A DNA stretch of 64,000 bases, from positions 186,001 to 250,000 of the forward strand of contig NZ_VKAC01000001.1 in assembly GCF_008041935.1 (NCBI RefSeq), in the 5' to 3' direction. The translations under genes and the position numbers were made by a program. Positions 43,191 to 51,252 of the stretch are shown one piece after another (within the stretch, counting starts at the first letter, position 1; each line of letters starts with the position of its first letter). The stretch comes from Quadrisphaera setariae. Lineage in GTDB: Bacteria > Actinomycetota > Actinomycetes > Actinomycetales > Quadrisphaeraceae. The notes beneath the pieces were generated by a model. That model had not been told where the DNA came from. It was given only the letters and a program-made list of their open reading frames with translations, and ran no database searches.

Positions 43191-43333
43191 CCCCGTCCCC
43201 TTCCGCGTCGGTGCGGTTCCGGGGTGCTGCGGGGGAGGGCGACGACGGCGGGTGGTCCCTGCGGTGACCGATCACCCGCCTCGGGAGGCGGACGACGCGG
43301 CGGGCCGCTGAGCCCTGCCGACGGCGCTGCGGG

Positions 43334-43357
43334 CGAGAACCCCTACGGGGCCTCGCC
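43334..43357 (-). terminator. Possible attenuator hairpin after the FMN riboswitch
   Basis: On the minus strand, GCGAGGCCCC pairs with GGGGTTCTCGC around a GTA loop (imperfect). It directly follows the aptamer and precedes ribD by about 140 nt. A second hairpin (CCGCCTCCCGAGGCGG) lies near 43283. Either could be the off-state structure; no U tract is visible. Confidence 0.45.
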
Positions 43358-43359
43358 GC

Positions 43360-43482
43360 GTGCTCCTCCCCTCCGGACTCTCACCGTCGGTCCTGGAGTT
43401 CCACCAGGTCCACCGGCCGCTGGCTGCGGTCGGGTCGCGGACTGTCACCGCCGGTTCGGAATTGCACCGACCCCGGAGCGCG
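43360..43482 (-). promoter_or_regulatory. FMN riboswitch (RFN element) upstream of ribD
   Basis: Read on the minus strand: GGGGTCGGTGCAATTCCGAA, CCGGCGGTGACAGTCCGCGA, then GCGGCCGGTGGA, GGTGGAACTCCAGGACCGAC and GGTGAGAGTCCGGAGGGGAG. The paired GGTGACAGTCCG/GGTGAGAGTCCG blocks and the CCGGCGG segment are the RFN hallmarks. It precedes the ribD-ribE-ribBA-ribH operon, so FMN should repress riboflavin synthesis. Confidence 0.93.
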
Positions 43483-43635
43483 CGTCGTTCAGCCGTCGAT
43501 GCTGCCACGACCGCGGCGGTGAGTGCCAGTCCTGGTGCCTGGGAGCACCCCGGGAGGGCACCTCGCCGGGGTCGGGCAGAAGGGGTGGAAGAGGCTCTTC
43601 TCCGCGAAACGCCTGCGGGTCGCCGCCGCTGTACC

Positions 43636-43641
43636 TAGCGT
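43636..43641 (+). promoter_or_regulatory. -10-like TAGCGT upstream of CAP/CWB2 gene
   Basis: TAGCGT lies about 60 nt before the GTG at 43702, which has its own GAGGAGGAG site, so this gene is leadered, unlike many neighbours. The region from 43483 to 43635 shows no other feature. Confidence 0.4.
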
Positions 43642-43701
43642 CGTCAGCCAGCGATCTCCCGCTCGGCAGCTCGCCCGCCGGGGGGCGACCGAGGAGGAGC
43701 T

Positions 43702-45225
43702 GTGCGCCGACCGACCACCACCCGGAGCCGCCGAGGGGCCGTCCTGGCCCTCGCGCTCGCGCTGACCGCTGCCGCTGGAGCCGGCGTCACCGCAGCCCCG
43801 CCGGCACAGGCGGCCGTCGACCGGCAGGTGGTCGACGGCCTGCAGCAGGGCCACGACGCCGAGCGCGCCAGCCGCGGCCTGGACCCCCTGCACCGCGACT
43901 CGCGCATGGACGCCGTGGCGCAGGCGTGGGCCGACAGGCTCGCCGCCGACAACGGCTCCCTGCGCCACTCCGACGCCGACCCTGCCTACGACTACCGCAC
44001 CCACATCCCCGGGGGCTGGCGCGGGGCCGCGGAGAACGCGGCCCAGCACTGGGCCGGCGCCGGTGACCTCATGTGGATGTGGATGGGCTCGTCGGGGCAC
44101 CGGGACAACATCCTCAACCCGTCGTTCGACGCCGCCGGGTACGGCGCGGCGCGCAGCGCCGACGGGCGGCTGTGGGCCATCACCGTCTTCGCCGACTACT
44201 ACGCCGGGCCCTGGCCGGGATCGACGACCCCCACCGCGAACCCGTCGTCCAGCCCCAGCCCCTCGGCCAGCCCCTCCGCCCGGCCGACCTCGACACCGAC
44301 ACCGACCTCGACACCGACCTCGGTGCCGACGTCCGCACCGACCGCCACGAGCACCGCCTCGCCCGCCGTGGCTGCCCGGTCGGTCTCCGGCGAGGACCGC
44401 TGCGCCACCGGCGTCGCGCTGGCGAAGGCGCTGGCGCCCTCGCCCACCGCCGCGGTGGTCGCCTCGGGGGAGTCCCTCGTCGACAGCGTCCCCGCCGCGC
44501 CCCTGGCCCGGAAGCTCGCGGCGCCCCTGCTGCTCACCCGCTCCGCGGGCCTGTCGCCCGCCGTGGCCGCCTACCTGCGGGCGACGCCGTCGGTGAGCCG
44601 CGTCGTCGTCGTCGGGGGAGACCGGAGCGTCTCCCCGCAGGTGGTGAGCGACCTGCAGGCGCTCGGGCTGGGCGTCGACCGGGTCTCCGGTGCGGACCGG
44701 TACGCCACCGCGGCGGCCGTCGCCGCGCGCCCGGAGCTGTCCGGCAGCACCACCGCCTACGTGGCCCGCGGCAGCGGGTCCCTCGCCGACGCCGTGGCGG
44801 TGGGCGGCACCGCCGCGGCCCTCGGCGCGCCCGTGCTGCTGGCCCCGCCGACCGCGGCCGCCGTCCCCAGCAGCCTCACCGCCGCGCTCGGCGACCGCCG
44901 CGTGGTGGTGGTCGGCGGGACGACCTCGGTCCCCGAGGTGGTGGCCAGCGCCCTCGGCGCCGACGACCGCCTCGCCGGCGCCGACAGGTACGCCACCGCC
45001 GCGGCCGTCGCCGACCACGCCGTGGCCCGCGGCGTCTCCGCCGACCGCGTGCTCGTGGCCAGCGGTGACGAGGCGCGGCTGGCTGACGCCCTCGTCTCCG
45101 GTGCGGCCGGGTCGGTCACGCTGCTCGTGCGACCCTCGGGGTGGGGCACGGCGACGACGGGGTGGATGAGCGGCCACGGCGTCGACGAGGTGCTCGCGGT
45201 GGGTGGAGGCACCCCTCTGCGCTGA
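43702..45225 (+). CDS. Secreted CAP-domain protein with cell-wall-binding repeats (CWB2)
   Basis: 507 residues. Signal peptide (RRGAVLALALALTAAAGAG, cleavage near AQA). The CAP/SCP domain at about 40-175 has LRHSDADPAYDYRTH, GAAENAAQHW, MGSSGHRDNILNPSFDAAGY. A Ser/Thr/Pro linker of about 45 residues follows, with TPTPTSTPTS repeats. The C-terminal 270 residues hold three CWB2 (PF04122-type) repeats: RCATGVALAKAL, VSGADRYATAAAVAAR and LAGADRYATAAAVADH, with the RVVVVGGDRSV and RVVVVGGTTSV strands. CWB2 domains bind wall polymers; the CAP domain may be a protease or lipid binder. No sorting signal. Confidence 0.92.
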   Translation: MRRPTTTRSRRGAVLALALALTAAAGAGVTAAPPAQAAVDRQVVDGLQQGHDAERASRGLDPLHRDSRMDAVAQAWADRLAADNGSLRHSDADPAYDYRTHIPGGWRGAAENAAQHWAGAGDLMWMWMGSSGHRDNILNPSFDAAGYGAARSADGRLWAITVFADYYAGPWPGSTTPTANPSSSPSPSASPSARPTSTPTPTSTPTSVPTSAPTATSTASPAVAARSVSGEDRCATGVALAKALAPSPTAAVVASGESLVDSVPAAPLARKLAAPLLLTRSAGLSPAVAAYLRATPSVSRVVVVGGDRSVSPQVVSDLQALGLGVDRVSGADRYATAAAVAARPELSGSTTAYVARGSGSLADAVAVGGTAAALGAPVLLAPPTAAAVPSSLTAALGDRRVVVVGGTTSVPEVVASALGADDRLAGADRYATAAAVADHAVARGVSADRVLVASGDEARLADALVSGAAGSVTLLVRPSGWGTATTGWMSGHGVDEVLAVGGGTPLR

Positions 45226-45396
45226 GGCGTCCGGCAGCGGCGGCCGCGACCAGGTCCCCGTCGCAGCCGGGCGTGCGTGTCACATCCTGGACGCCGGCGG
45301 TGCTGGAGGGGTGTGGAGCTTGTCGAGACGAGAGCGGTGCCGCTCGCCGCTGACGCCTCCGCCGGTCGGTCCTCTCCGGCCGGTGCGCGGGCAGCG
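45226..45396. repeat. Gap with a CGCAGCCGGGCG copy and a GAGCTTGTCGAGAC element
   Basis: A partial repeat-family element (CGCAGCCGGGCG near 45263) and TGTCACATCC near 45280 occur first, then GTGGAGCTTGTCGAGACG at 45313, a sequence that resembles a dispersed element known from several actinobacteria. An in-frame GTG there could extend the sigma factor, but I read it as intergenic. Confidence 0.35.
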
Positions 45397-45897
45397 GTGA
45401 GGCCCGACCTGGAGGCGGTCTTCCGCCGCGACTACGCGCTCGTCGCCGGGGTCGCCTCCCGCGTGCTGGGCTCACCGGCGCAGGCTGATGACGTCGCGCA
45501 GGAGGTCTTCCTCTCCTTCGCCCGGTCCTCGCCCGCTGGGGTGCCCTCCGAGCAGGCGCGCGGCTGGCTGTGCGTGGCCGCCACGCACACCGCCCTCAAC
45601 CTGCTGCGCGCCGGCCGCCGGCGCACCGCCCGGGAGGACTCCGCGGCGGCTCGCGACGCCGCGCTCGTCGGCGACGCCGTCGCCGACGTCGCCGACGAGG
45701 TCGTCGTCTCCGAGGAGCGCCGCCGCGTCCGCACCGCGCTGTCGCGCCTGCCCCGCAAGCAGGCCACGGCCCTGGTCCTGCGCCACAGCGGCCTCTCCTA
45801 CGCCGAGGTCGCGGCCGCCCTGCACCTGTCACCCACCAGCGTCGGCACCACCGTCCGACGCGCCGAGAGCGCACTGCGCGAGGAGCTGACCCGCTGA
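45397..45897 (+). CDS. ECF-type RNA polymerase sigma factor
   Basis: 166 residues. Region 2: LEAVFRRDYALVAGVASRVL and AQADDVAQEVFLSFAR (core binding and -10 recognition). Region 4: LSRLPRKQATALVLRHSGLS, YAEVAAALHLSPTSVGTTVR and RAESALREEL, a helix-turn-helix. I use the GTG at 45397; a start at 45313 would add VELVETRAVPL encoded by a dispersed element. The stop overlaps the anti-sigma ATG (TGATG), the usual sigma/anti-sigma coupling. The group within ECF cannot be told, and its target promoters are unknown. Confidence 0.9.
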   Translation: MRPDLEAVFRRDYALVAGVASRVLGSPAQADDVAQEVFLSFARSSPAGVPSEQARGWLCVAATHTALNLLRAGRRRTAREDSAAARDAALVGDAVADVADEVVVSEERRRVRTALSRLPRKQATALVLRHSGLSYAEVAAALHLSPTSVGTTVRRAESALREELTR

Positions 45898-47048
45898 TGG
45901 CACTCACCAGGCACCCCCACGACGGCGTCCTGCGCCGGCTCCTCGACGAGCCGGCCGGCGTCTCCGACCCCGACCGCGACCACATCGCCTCCTGCGCCCG
46001 CTGCCAGCAGGGCCTCGCCGCCGCTCGCGACGACGCAGCCACCACGGCTGCGCTGCTCGACGCCGCACCGGCCGGCACGCACCCGGACGACGTCGACGGC
46101 GCCTGGCGCCGGCTCAGCGCCTCCGCAGCAGCGTCTCCCCCGGCCGGGCGGGAGGGGAGCGTCGTGGACCTGGACGCCCGCCGCACGGGCACCGGCCGGC
46201 CGGGCCGTCGACCGGGCCGCCGCAGCGCGTGGCGCCGTCCCGGCGTCGTGGCGCTCGGCGTCGCCGTCGTCGTCGCCGGTGCGGGCACGGCCGCGGCGTC
46301 GGACTGGCTGCGGATCTTCCAGGTGCAGCAGGTGGCGCCGGTGAGCATCAGCTCCGCCGACCTCGCCGGCCTCGGGCAGCTGCCCGACCCGAGCGCCTTC
46401 GGCGACGCGGTGGCCACGGAGCCCGTCGAGGTGCGCGAGGTCGCTGACGCGGCCGCAGCGGCGCAGGCCACGGGCCTGCAGGTGCCGCGGGTGGCCGAGC
46501 TGCCCCGCGGCGTCAGCGGTCAGCCCAGCTACCAGGTGGGTGACGCCGGCCAGGTGAGCTTCACGTTCTCCGCCGCGAAGGCCGCAGCGTCGGCCCAGCA
46601 GGCCGGGGGCCAGCTGCCGCCGGTGCCCGCGGGCCTGGACGGCAGCGTCGTGAGGCTCACCGCGGGGCCCGGCGTCGCGGCCACCTGGTCGTCCTCGGCC
46701 GGGGCCCCCGCGCTGGTGGTGGGCCGGGCCGTGGCCCCCACCGCCGAGTCGACGGGGGTGCCGTTCACGCAGGTGCGCGACTACCTGCTCTCCCTGCCGG
46801 GGATCCCCGCCGACCTCGCCTCCCAGCTCGCGACCTTCACCGGAGACGGGTCCACGCTGCCGCTGCCCGTCCCCGCCGACCGGGCGACCACGTCCACCGC
46901 GGACGTCGACGGCGCCCAGGCGACCGTGGTCCGCACGAACGACGGCACGATGGCCGCCGTGGTCTGGGTGAGCGACGGCGTGGTGACGGCCGTGGCGGGC
47001 ACCTCGAGCACCGACGAGCTGCTCGACGTCGCCCGGGGCCTGAGCTGA
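45897..47048 (+). CDS. Membrane-bound anti-sigma factor with zinc-binding N-terminus
   Basis: 383 residues. The N-terminal cytosolic part has HIASCARCQQGLAA, the His-x3-Cys-x2-Cys zinc-binding (ZAS) motif. A basic stretch (RRPGRRSAWRRPG) precedes one TM segment near residues 115-138 (GVVALGVAVVVAGAGTAAA). The 240-residue extracytoplasmic part ends AAVVWVSDGVVTAVAGTSST with DELLDVARGL, resembling DUF4367/RseB-like domains, a possible stress sensor. It would hold the upstream sigma factor inactive at the membrane. Translationally coupled to the sigma gene and followed by an ABC exporter. Confidence 0.87.
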   Translation: MALTRHPHDGVLRRLLDEPAGVSDPDRDHIASCARCQQGLAAARDDAATTAALLDAAPAGTHPDDVDGAWRRLSASAAASPPAGREGSVVDLDARRTGTGRPGRRPGRRSAWRRPGVVALGVAVVVAGAGTAAASDWLRIFQVQQVAPVSISSADLAGLGQLPDPSAFGDAVATEPVEVREVADAAAAAQATGLQVPRVAELPRGVSGQPSYQVGDAGQVSFTFSAAKAAASAQQAGGQLPPVPAGLDGSVVRLTAGPGVAATWSSSAGAPALVVGRAVAPTAESTGVPFTQVRDYLLSLPGIPADLASQLATFTGDGSTLPLPVPADRATTSTADVDGAQATVVRTNDGTMAAVVWVSDGVVTAVAGTSSTDELLDVARGLS

Positions 47049-47073
47049 TGAGGGGACTGAGCTGATGAGGGGA
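47040..47073 (+). repeat. 17-bp tandem duplication at the anti-sigma stop
   Basis: CTGAGCTGATGAGGGGA occurs twice in a row (47040-47056 and 47057-47073), and a partial third copy follows. Each unit carries a TGATG stop/start and a GAGGGGA. The first contains the anti-sigma stop codon. It probably arose by slippage. Confidence 0.8.
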
Positions 47074-47096
47074 CTGCGCTGAGCGTCGCGCCGGCC

Positions 47097-48110
47097 GTGG
47101 GCACCGCGGGCGGGTCCCTGCCGGACTCGCCCGCGGTGTGGTGCTCCCACCTGCGCAAGCGGTTCCGGCGCCACCAGGCCGTGCACGACGTCTCCCTGCA
47201 GGTGGGGCGCGGTGAGGTGGTCGGGCTGCTGGGGCCCAACGGCGCCGGCAAGACCACCGTCATCAAGATGCTGCTCGGCCTGGTCACTCCCGACGACGGC
47301 GAGGTGCTGCTGCTGGGCCGCCCCGCCGGCGACCCGGCAGCCCGCGCCGGCGTCGGCTACCTGCCCGAGCTGTTCCGCTACCAGCCGTGGCTGTCCGCCG
47401 CCGAGGTGCTCGCGCTGCACGTGCGCCTGTCCGGCGCCGACGTCAGCGCCGCCGAGCAGCGCGACCGGCTCGACCTCGTGGGCCTCGGCGCCCGCGCCGC
47501 GGACCGGGTCGGCGGGTTCTCCAAGGGCATGCAGCAGCGCCTCGGCCTGGCCGTGGCCCTGGTGGCGCGCCCGCGCTTCGTCGTCCTCGACGAGCCCACC
47601 AGCGCCCTCGACCCGCTGGGCCGCGCGGACGTCCGCGACGTGGTGCTGGGCCTGCGCGAGCAGGGGGTGGCGGTGATGCTCAACTCCCACCTCATCGGCG
47701 AGGTGGAGCGCGTCTGCGACCGGGTGGTCATCCTCGACCGCGGCCGCGTGGCGGCGGCCGGGTCGATGACCGAGCTGCTCGGCCAGCAGCAGGTGCGCCT
47801 GCGGCTCACCGGGCTCACCCCCGCCGCCGAGCAGCGGCTCGCGCGGGCCGGCGCCGTGCACCGCGGGGGAGACGGCCCCGACGTCCTCACGCTCTCGGTG
47901 CGCGACGACCGGCCCGGGCAGGACGACGGCGAGCGCGTCGGGCGCGTGGTCCCCGAGCTGGTGCGCGACCTGGCGGCGCTCGGCGTGGACGTGCACGCCG
48001 TCGAGCCGGTGCGCGTCAGCCTGGAGGACCGGCTGCTCGGCATCCTGCGCGGTGCCGCTGACGAGCGGGCGGCTGCCGAGCGCGCGGCCGGCGAGGGGGT
48101 GGCGCGGTGA
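47097..48110 (+). CDS. ABC transporter ATP-binding protein
   Basis: 337 residues, a single nucleotide-binding domain: Walker A GLLGPNGAGKTTVIKMLLGL, then a region with GVGYLPELFRYQPWLSAAEV (Q-loop region), signature GFSKGMQQRLGLAVALV, Walker B FVVLDEPTSALDPLGRADV, and the H-loop HLIGEVERVCD. The C-terminal 100 residues are an extra domain. Two lines suggest an exporter of the DRA/ABC-2 type: it is coupled to a six-TM permease by a four-base overlap, and there is no binding protein. GTG start at 47097 after a repeat-rich gap. Substrate unknown; perhaps regulated by the upstream sigma factor. Confidence 0.92.
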   Translation: MGTAGGSLPDSPAVWCSHLRKRFRRHQAVHDVSLQVGRGEVVGLLGPNGAGKTTVIKMLLGLVTPDDGEVLLLGRPAGDPAARAGVGYLPELFRYQPWLSAAEVLALHVRLSGADVSAAEQRDRLDLVGLGARAADRVGGFSKGMQQRLGLAVALVARPRFVVLDEPTSALDPLGRADVRDVVLGLREQGVAVMLNSHLIGEVERVCDRVVILDRGRVAAAGSMTELLGQQQVRLRLTGLTPAAEQRLARAGAVHRGGDGPDVLTLSVRDDRPGQDDGERVGRVVPELVRDLAALGVDVHAVEPVRVSLEDRLLGILRGAADERAAAERAAGEGVAR

Positions 48111-48952
48111 GCCACCAGCTGCGCGTCGTGGTGGTCGTGGCGCTGCTGACCCTGCGCGAGGCGTCCCGGCGGCGCGTGGTGCTGGCCCTCGCCGCGCTCA
48201 CCGCGCTGCTGCTGGCGCTGTCGGGCTGGGGCTTCTGGCGCCTCGCGCAGGAGCTCACCAGCGGCGAGGCGCTCGTGGCGTCCTCGCAGGTGCTCAACCT
48301 CGTGATGTTCGGGCTCTCGCTCATCGCGGCCCTGGGCACGGCGTTCCTGTCCGGGCCGACGCTGGCGGGCGAGACCGAGTCGGGCGCGGCCCTGTCGGTG
48401 CTGGCCCGGCCGGTGCGGCGCTGGGCGTTCCTCGCCGGCAAGTGGCTGGGCCTGGTGGTGTTCGGCGGTGCGTACGTGGTGCTCGCGGGGCTGGCGCTGT
48501 GCCTGGTGGTGCTCGCCACCGTCGGGTACTGGCCGCCCGACCCGGTCGCCGGGCTGGCGCTGCTGGCCGGGCAGACCGCCGTGCTGCTGACGCTGTCGGT
48601 GCTGCTGGCCACCGTCGTCTCGCCGATGGCCTCCGGCGTGGTGTCGGTGGGCCTGTTCGGTGCGGCGTGGATCGCCGGCGTGGTCGGCGGGGTCGGGTCG
48701 GCGCTCGGCAACGAGGGCGTGGCGCGCGTCGGCACCGTCTCGCGCGTGGTGCTGCCCACCGACGGGCTGTGGCGCGGCGCGATGCACGCCTTCCAGGACC
48801 CCTCGGCCCTGCTGGCGATGGGCCAGGGCGCCGAGGCGTTCCCGTTCCTGTCCGTCAGCTCCCCGACGCCCGCCTACCTGGTGTGGGCGGTGCTGTGGAC
48901 GGCGATGGTCTTCGGGCTGGCGGCCGTGGTCTTCGCCCGCAAGGACCTCTGA
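48107..48952 (+). CDS. ABC-2-type transporter permease
   Basis: 281 residues with six hydrophobic segments, among them VVLALAALTALLLALSGWGF, LVMFGLSLIAALGTAFLSGP, LGLVVFGGAYVVLAGLALCL, VLLTLSVLLATVVSPMASGV and YLVWAVLWTAMVFGLAAVVF. The block AGETESGAALSVLARPVRRW is typical of ABC-2 permeases: charged, cytosolic after TM2. It overlaps the ATPase stop by four bases. The 3' end overlaps the convergent decayed GGDEF gene by 98 bp. Confidence 0.9.
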   Translation: MSHQLRVVVVVALLTLREASRRRVVLALAALTALLLALSGWGFWRLAQELTSGEALVASSQVLNLVMFGLSLIAALGTAFLSGPTLAGETESGAALSVLARPVRRWAFLAGKWLGLVVFGGAYVVLAGLALCLVVLATVGYWPPDPVAGLALLAGQTAVLLTLSVLLATVVSPMASGVVSVGLFGAAWIAGVVGGVGSALGNEGVARVGTVSRVVLPTDGLWRGAMHAFQDPSALLAMGQGAEAFPFLSVSSPTPAYLVWAVLWTAMVFGLAAVVFARKDL

Positions 48953-49643
48953 GCAGCACCGCGGCGCTGCCGGTGCGGCCGTCGTCGCCGGAGTCCGCTC
49001 CTGCCGGGCCGTCCTCCCGCGGCGGGAGGTGGGCCACCCCGGCGCTCACCCGCTCGCCGCGCAGCCGCGCCACGCGGTGCAGGGCCTCGAAGCGCTGCTC
49101 GATGCCCCGCCGGTCGAGCAGGCCCGTCAGCAGGTCGGTGACAGCGGCCTCGGCCGGGGCGCGCACGCCGGCGCGGCGGGACCGCTCGAGCCGGACGATG
49201 ACCGCGCTGGTCGCAGCCGTCGCCGCCACCACGGTGACGGTGTCGGCGACGTACCGCGCGGTGTCGGCGGCGGTGTCCGCGGCGCGCACCAGCACCGCCT
49301 GTCCCACCAGCGCGGGCAGCAGCACGAAGGGCACGTGGCGCGGTCTGGTCAGCAGGGCGGACGCCGCGCACAGGGCGATCATCCCGACCCCCGCGGCCAG
49401 GAGGTTCCCCGGGCGCGGTGGTGACAGCCCCGACAGCCCCAGGACGACGACGTCGAGCGCCAGTGCCACCGCGAGCAGCCCGCTGGGCACGCCGCCGTCG
49501 TGGTGCCGGAGGTGCCGCCGGCGCAGCCCGCGCAGCGCGAGCAGTGCCAGCGCCGTCCACAGGACGGCGCTGGCCAGCACCGACCCCAGCGACGCCCACG
49601 CGGGGTGCGCGGCGGCCACCGCCAGGCCCGGCAGGTGCAGCAC
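48855..49643 (-). pseudogene. Decayed membrane diguanylate cyclase (GGDEF) gene
   Basis: The frame gives about six hydrophobic segments (LGSVLASAVLWTALALLALR, LLAVALALDVVVLGLSGLS, ARYVADTVTVVAATAATSA), then TDLLTGLLDRRGIEQRFEAL, the start of a GGDEF domain. After only about 15 residues it jumps to RLRGERVSAGVAHLPP, which looks like the end of a GGDEF domain, so the catalytic core with GG(D/E)EF is missing. A GTG overlapping the upstream MFS stop would be the natural start, but that frame hits a TAG after 25 codons, suggesting a frameshift. The remaining frame runs 98 bp antisense into the ABC permease. Alternatively a genuine non-catalytic protein. Confidence 0.55.
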
Positions 49644-49775
49644 GGCGACGGTCGCGAAGACGGCGAGCTCGGTGCGCGCGGGGCGCAGCGCGCCCTCCTC
49701 GCTACCCCTCCCACCGGCAGGGGCGCCGCCCGCCTTGCACCCGCCCCCGCGGCTGGGCCCCGGCCCACGGGTGGC

Positions 49776-51161
49776 TCACGGGTGCGAGGGACCGGCGCCG
49801 GCGCGCTGCCAGGACCCCTGGGAGACCAGCGCCACCAGCACGGCGAGGCCCAGCGCCCCGGCGGCGCTGCCGAACGCGGCGGCCACGCCGGCCGCCTCGA
49901 TGACCGCCCCGCCGGCGGCCGTGCCCAGCGCCCCGCCGGTGGTCACCGCGGTCGACAGCCACGCCTGAGCCTCGGTGGTGCGGCCCAGTGGTGCCTGGGC
50001 GTCGACCAGGGCCTGCTGGATGATGAGGCTCGGGGCGATCACCAGCCCCACCACGAAGAGCACCGCCAGCAGCAGCGGCGTCGATGGCCCGCCGGGGGCG
50101 GCCAGCACGAGGGACACCACCCCCAGACCCGCCCCGAAGACGCCCAGGGTCAGCGGCAGCAGCCGCGCACCCGTGTGGTGCCCGGCCACGGCCCCGTAGG
50201 TGAGCCCGCCCAGGGTGCTGCCCCCGGCGATCGCCGCGAAGAGCAGACCCAGCGCGGCGTCGTCGCCCAGCACCGTGCGGGCGGTGGCGGCCAGGGACGT
50301 GTCGGTCGCGCCGAAGGCCAGCGCCATGGCGAGACCCGTCGCCAGCACGGCCAGGAGGGGCGCGGAGGTCAGGAGCGCGGTGGGACCGGGTCCTGCGGGG
50401 GCCGACGCGTCCTGGGCCGACGCGTCCTGGGCCGGGGCGGTGGCCGTGGGTGCGGTCGCTGAGGGGGCCGGCTCGGCGGTCGCGGCGTCCGCTGTGCTCG
50501 TCGTGGTGCTGGCGCCGGCCGTGGCGGTGCGCTCGCGAGGCCCCAGCCGCGCCGGCCCGGTGGCGGCGTACGCCAGCCCGCCGACCAGCAGCACCGCCGC
50601 CGTCACCAGCAGGGGGCCGGTGGTGGGCAGCGCCACCAGCAGCCCGGACAGCAGCAGCGGACCGAGCACGAACAGCGCCTCCACCGCGGCGGCGTCCAGC
50701 GCGAACCCCGCCCGGCGGTGGACCGGGTCCCCCAGGAGCACCCGCCACGAGGCGCGCATGGCGGCGCTGAACGGGGGGAACGCCATCCCCGCCCCCAGCG
50801 CCACACCGCAGAGCACAGCGGCGTGCGCGCCCGCCTGAGCAGCCAGCGCCAGCACGACGAGCAGCCCGGCGCTCGCGGTGACGGTGGGCGCCAGCACGCG
50901 GGCCTGGGCGCGCACGTCCATGGCGCGCCCCCAGACCGGAGCTCCCGCGGCCGTGCCCACGGCGAAGGCCGCAGTCACCGCCCCCGCCGTGGCGTACGAG
51001 CCGGAGGTGCGCTCCACGAGGAGCACCATCCCCAGCGGCGCCATGGCGATGGGGAGCCGCGCCAGCACGGAGGCGGCGAACGTCACGAGGGCACCGGGGC
51101 GGCGCAGGACCGCGCCGTAGACGGCGACCCCGCGCGCCGGAGACCCGGCGTGCGACGTCAC
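49776..51161 (-). CDS. MFS transporter
   Basis: 461 residues with twelve hydrophobic segments in two halves. The first half has FAASVLARLPIAMAPLGMVL and GAPVWGRAMDVRAQARVLAP (loop 2-3 motif). A long low-complexity loop (about residues 212-260) contains a duplicated QDASA motif from a 14-bp direct repeat in the DNA. The second half has PSLIIQQALVDAQAPLGRTT, EAQAWLSTAVTTGGALGTAA. Such proteins usually export drugs or metabolites in antiport with protons; substrate unknown. GTG start at 51161. The stop overlaps the GTG of the decayed GGDEF gene. Confidence 0.88.
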   Translation of the reverse strand: MTSHAGSPARGVAVYGAVLRRPGALVTFAASVLARLPIAMAPLGMVLLVERTSGSYATAGAVTAAFAVGTAAGAPVWGRAMDVRAQARVLAPTVTASAGLLVVLALAAQAGAHAAVLCGVALGAGMAFPPFSAAMRASWRVLLGDPVHRRAGFALDAAAVEALFVLGPLLLSGLLVALPTTGPLLVTAAVLLVGGLAYAATGPARLGPRERTATAGASTTTSTADAATAEPAPSATAPTATAPAQDASAQDASAPAGPGPTALLTSAPLLAVLATGLAMALAFGATDTSLAATARTVLGDDAALGLLFAAIAGGSTLGGLTYGAVAGHHTGARLLPLTLGVFGAGLGVVSLVLAAPGGPSTPLLLAVLFVVGLVIAPSLIIQQALVDAQAPLGRTTEAQAWLSTAVTTGGALGTAAGGAVIEAAGVAAAFGSAAGALGLAVLVALVSQGSWQRAGAGPSHP

Positions 51162-51252
51162 CCCAGCAGGTTACGTCCCGCTCGTTCGCACGCCCGTCCG
51201 AGGCCCCGGGGGCGGGCCGCCACCTGGCACTGCGGTGGCGCGGGGGGAGCCC

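Noticed and set aside
45277-45396. Longer sigma factor starting at 45277 or 45313
   Set aside because: Extra residues are basic or repeat-encoded and precede the conserved region 2 by too much; the GTG at 45397 gives a normal length.
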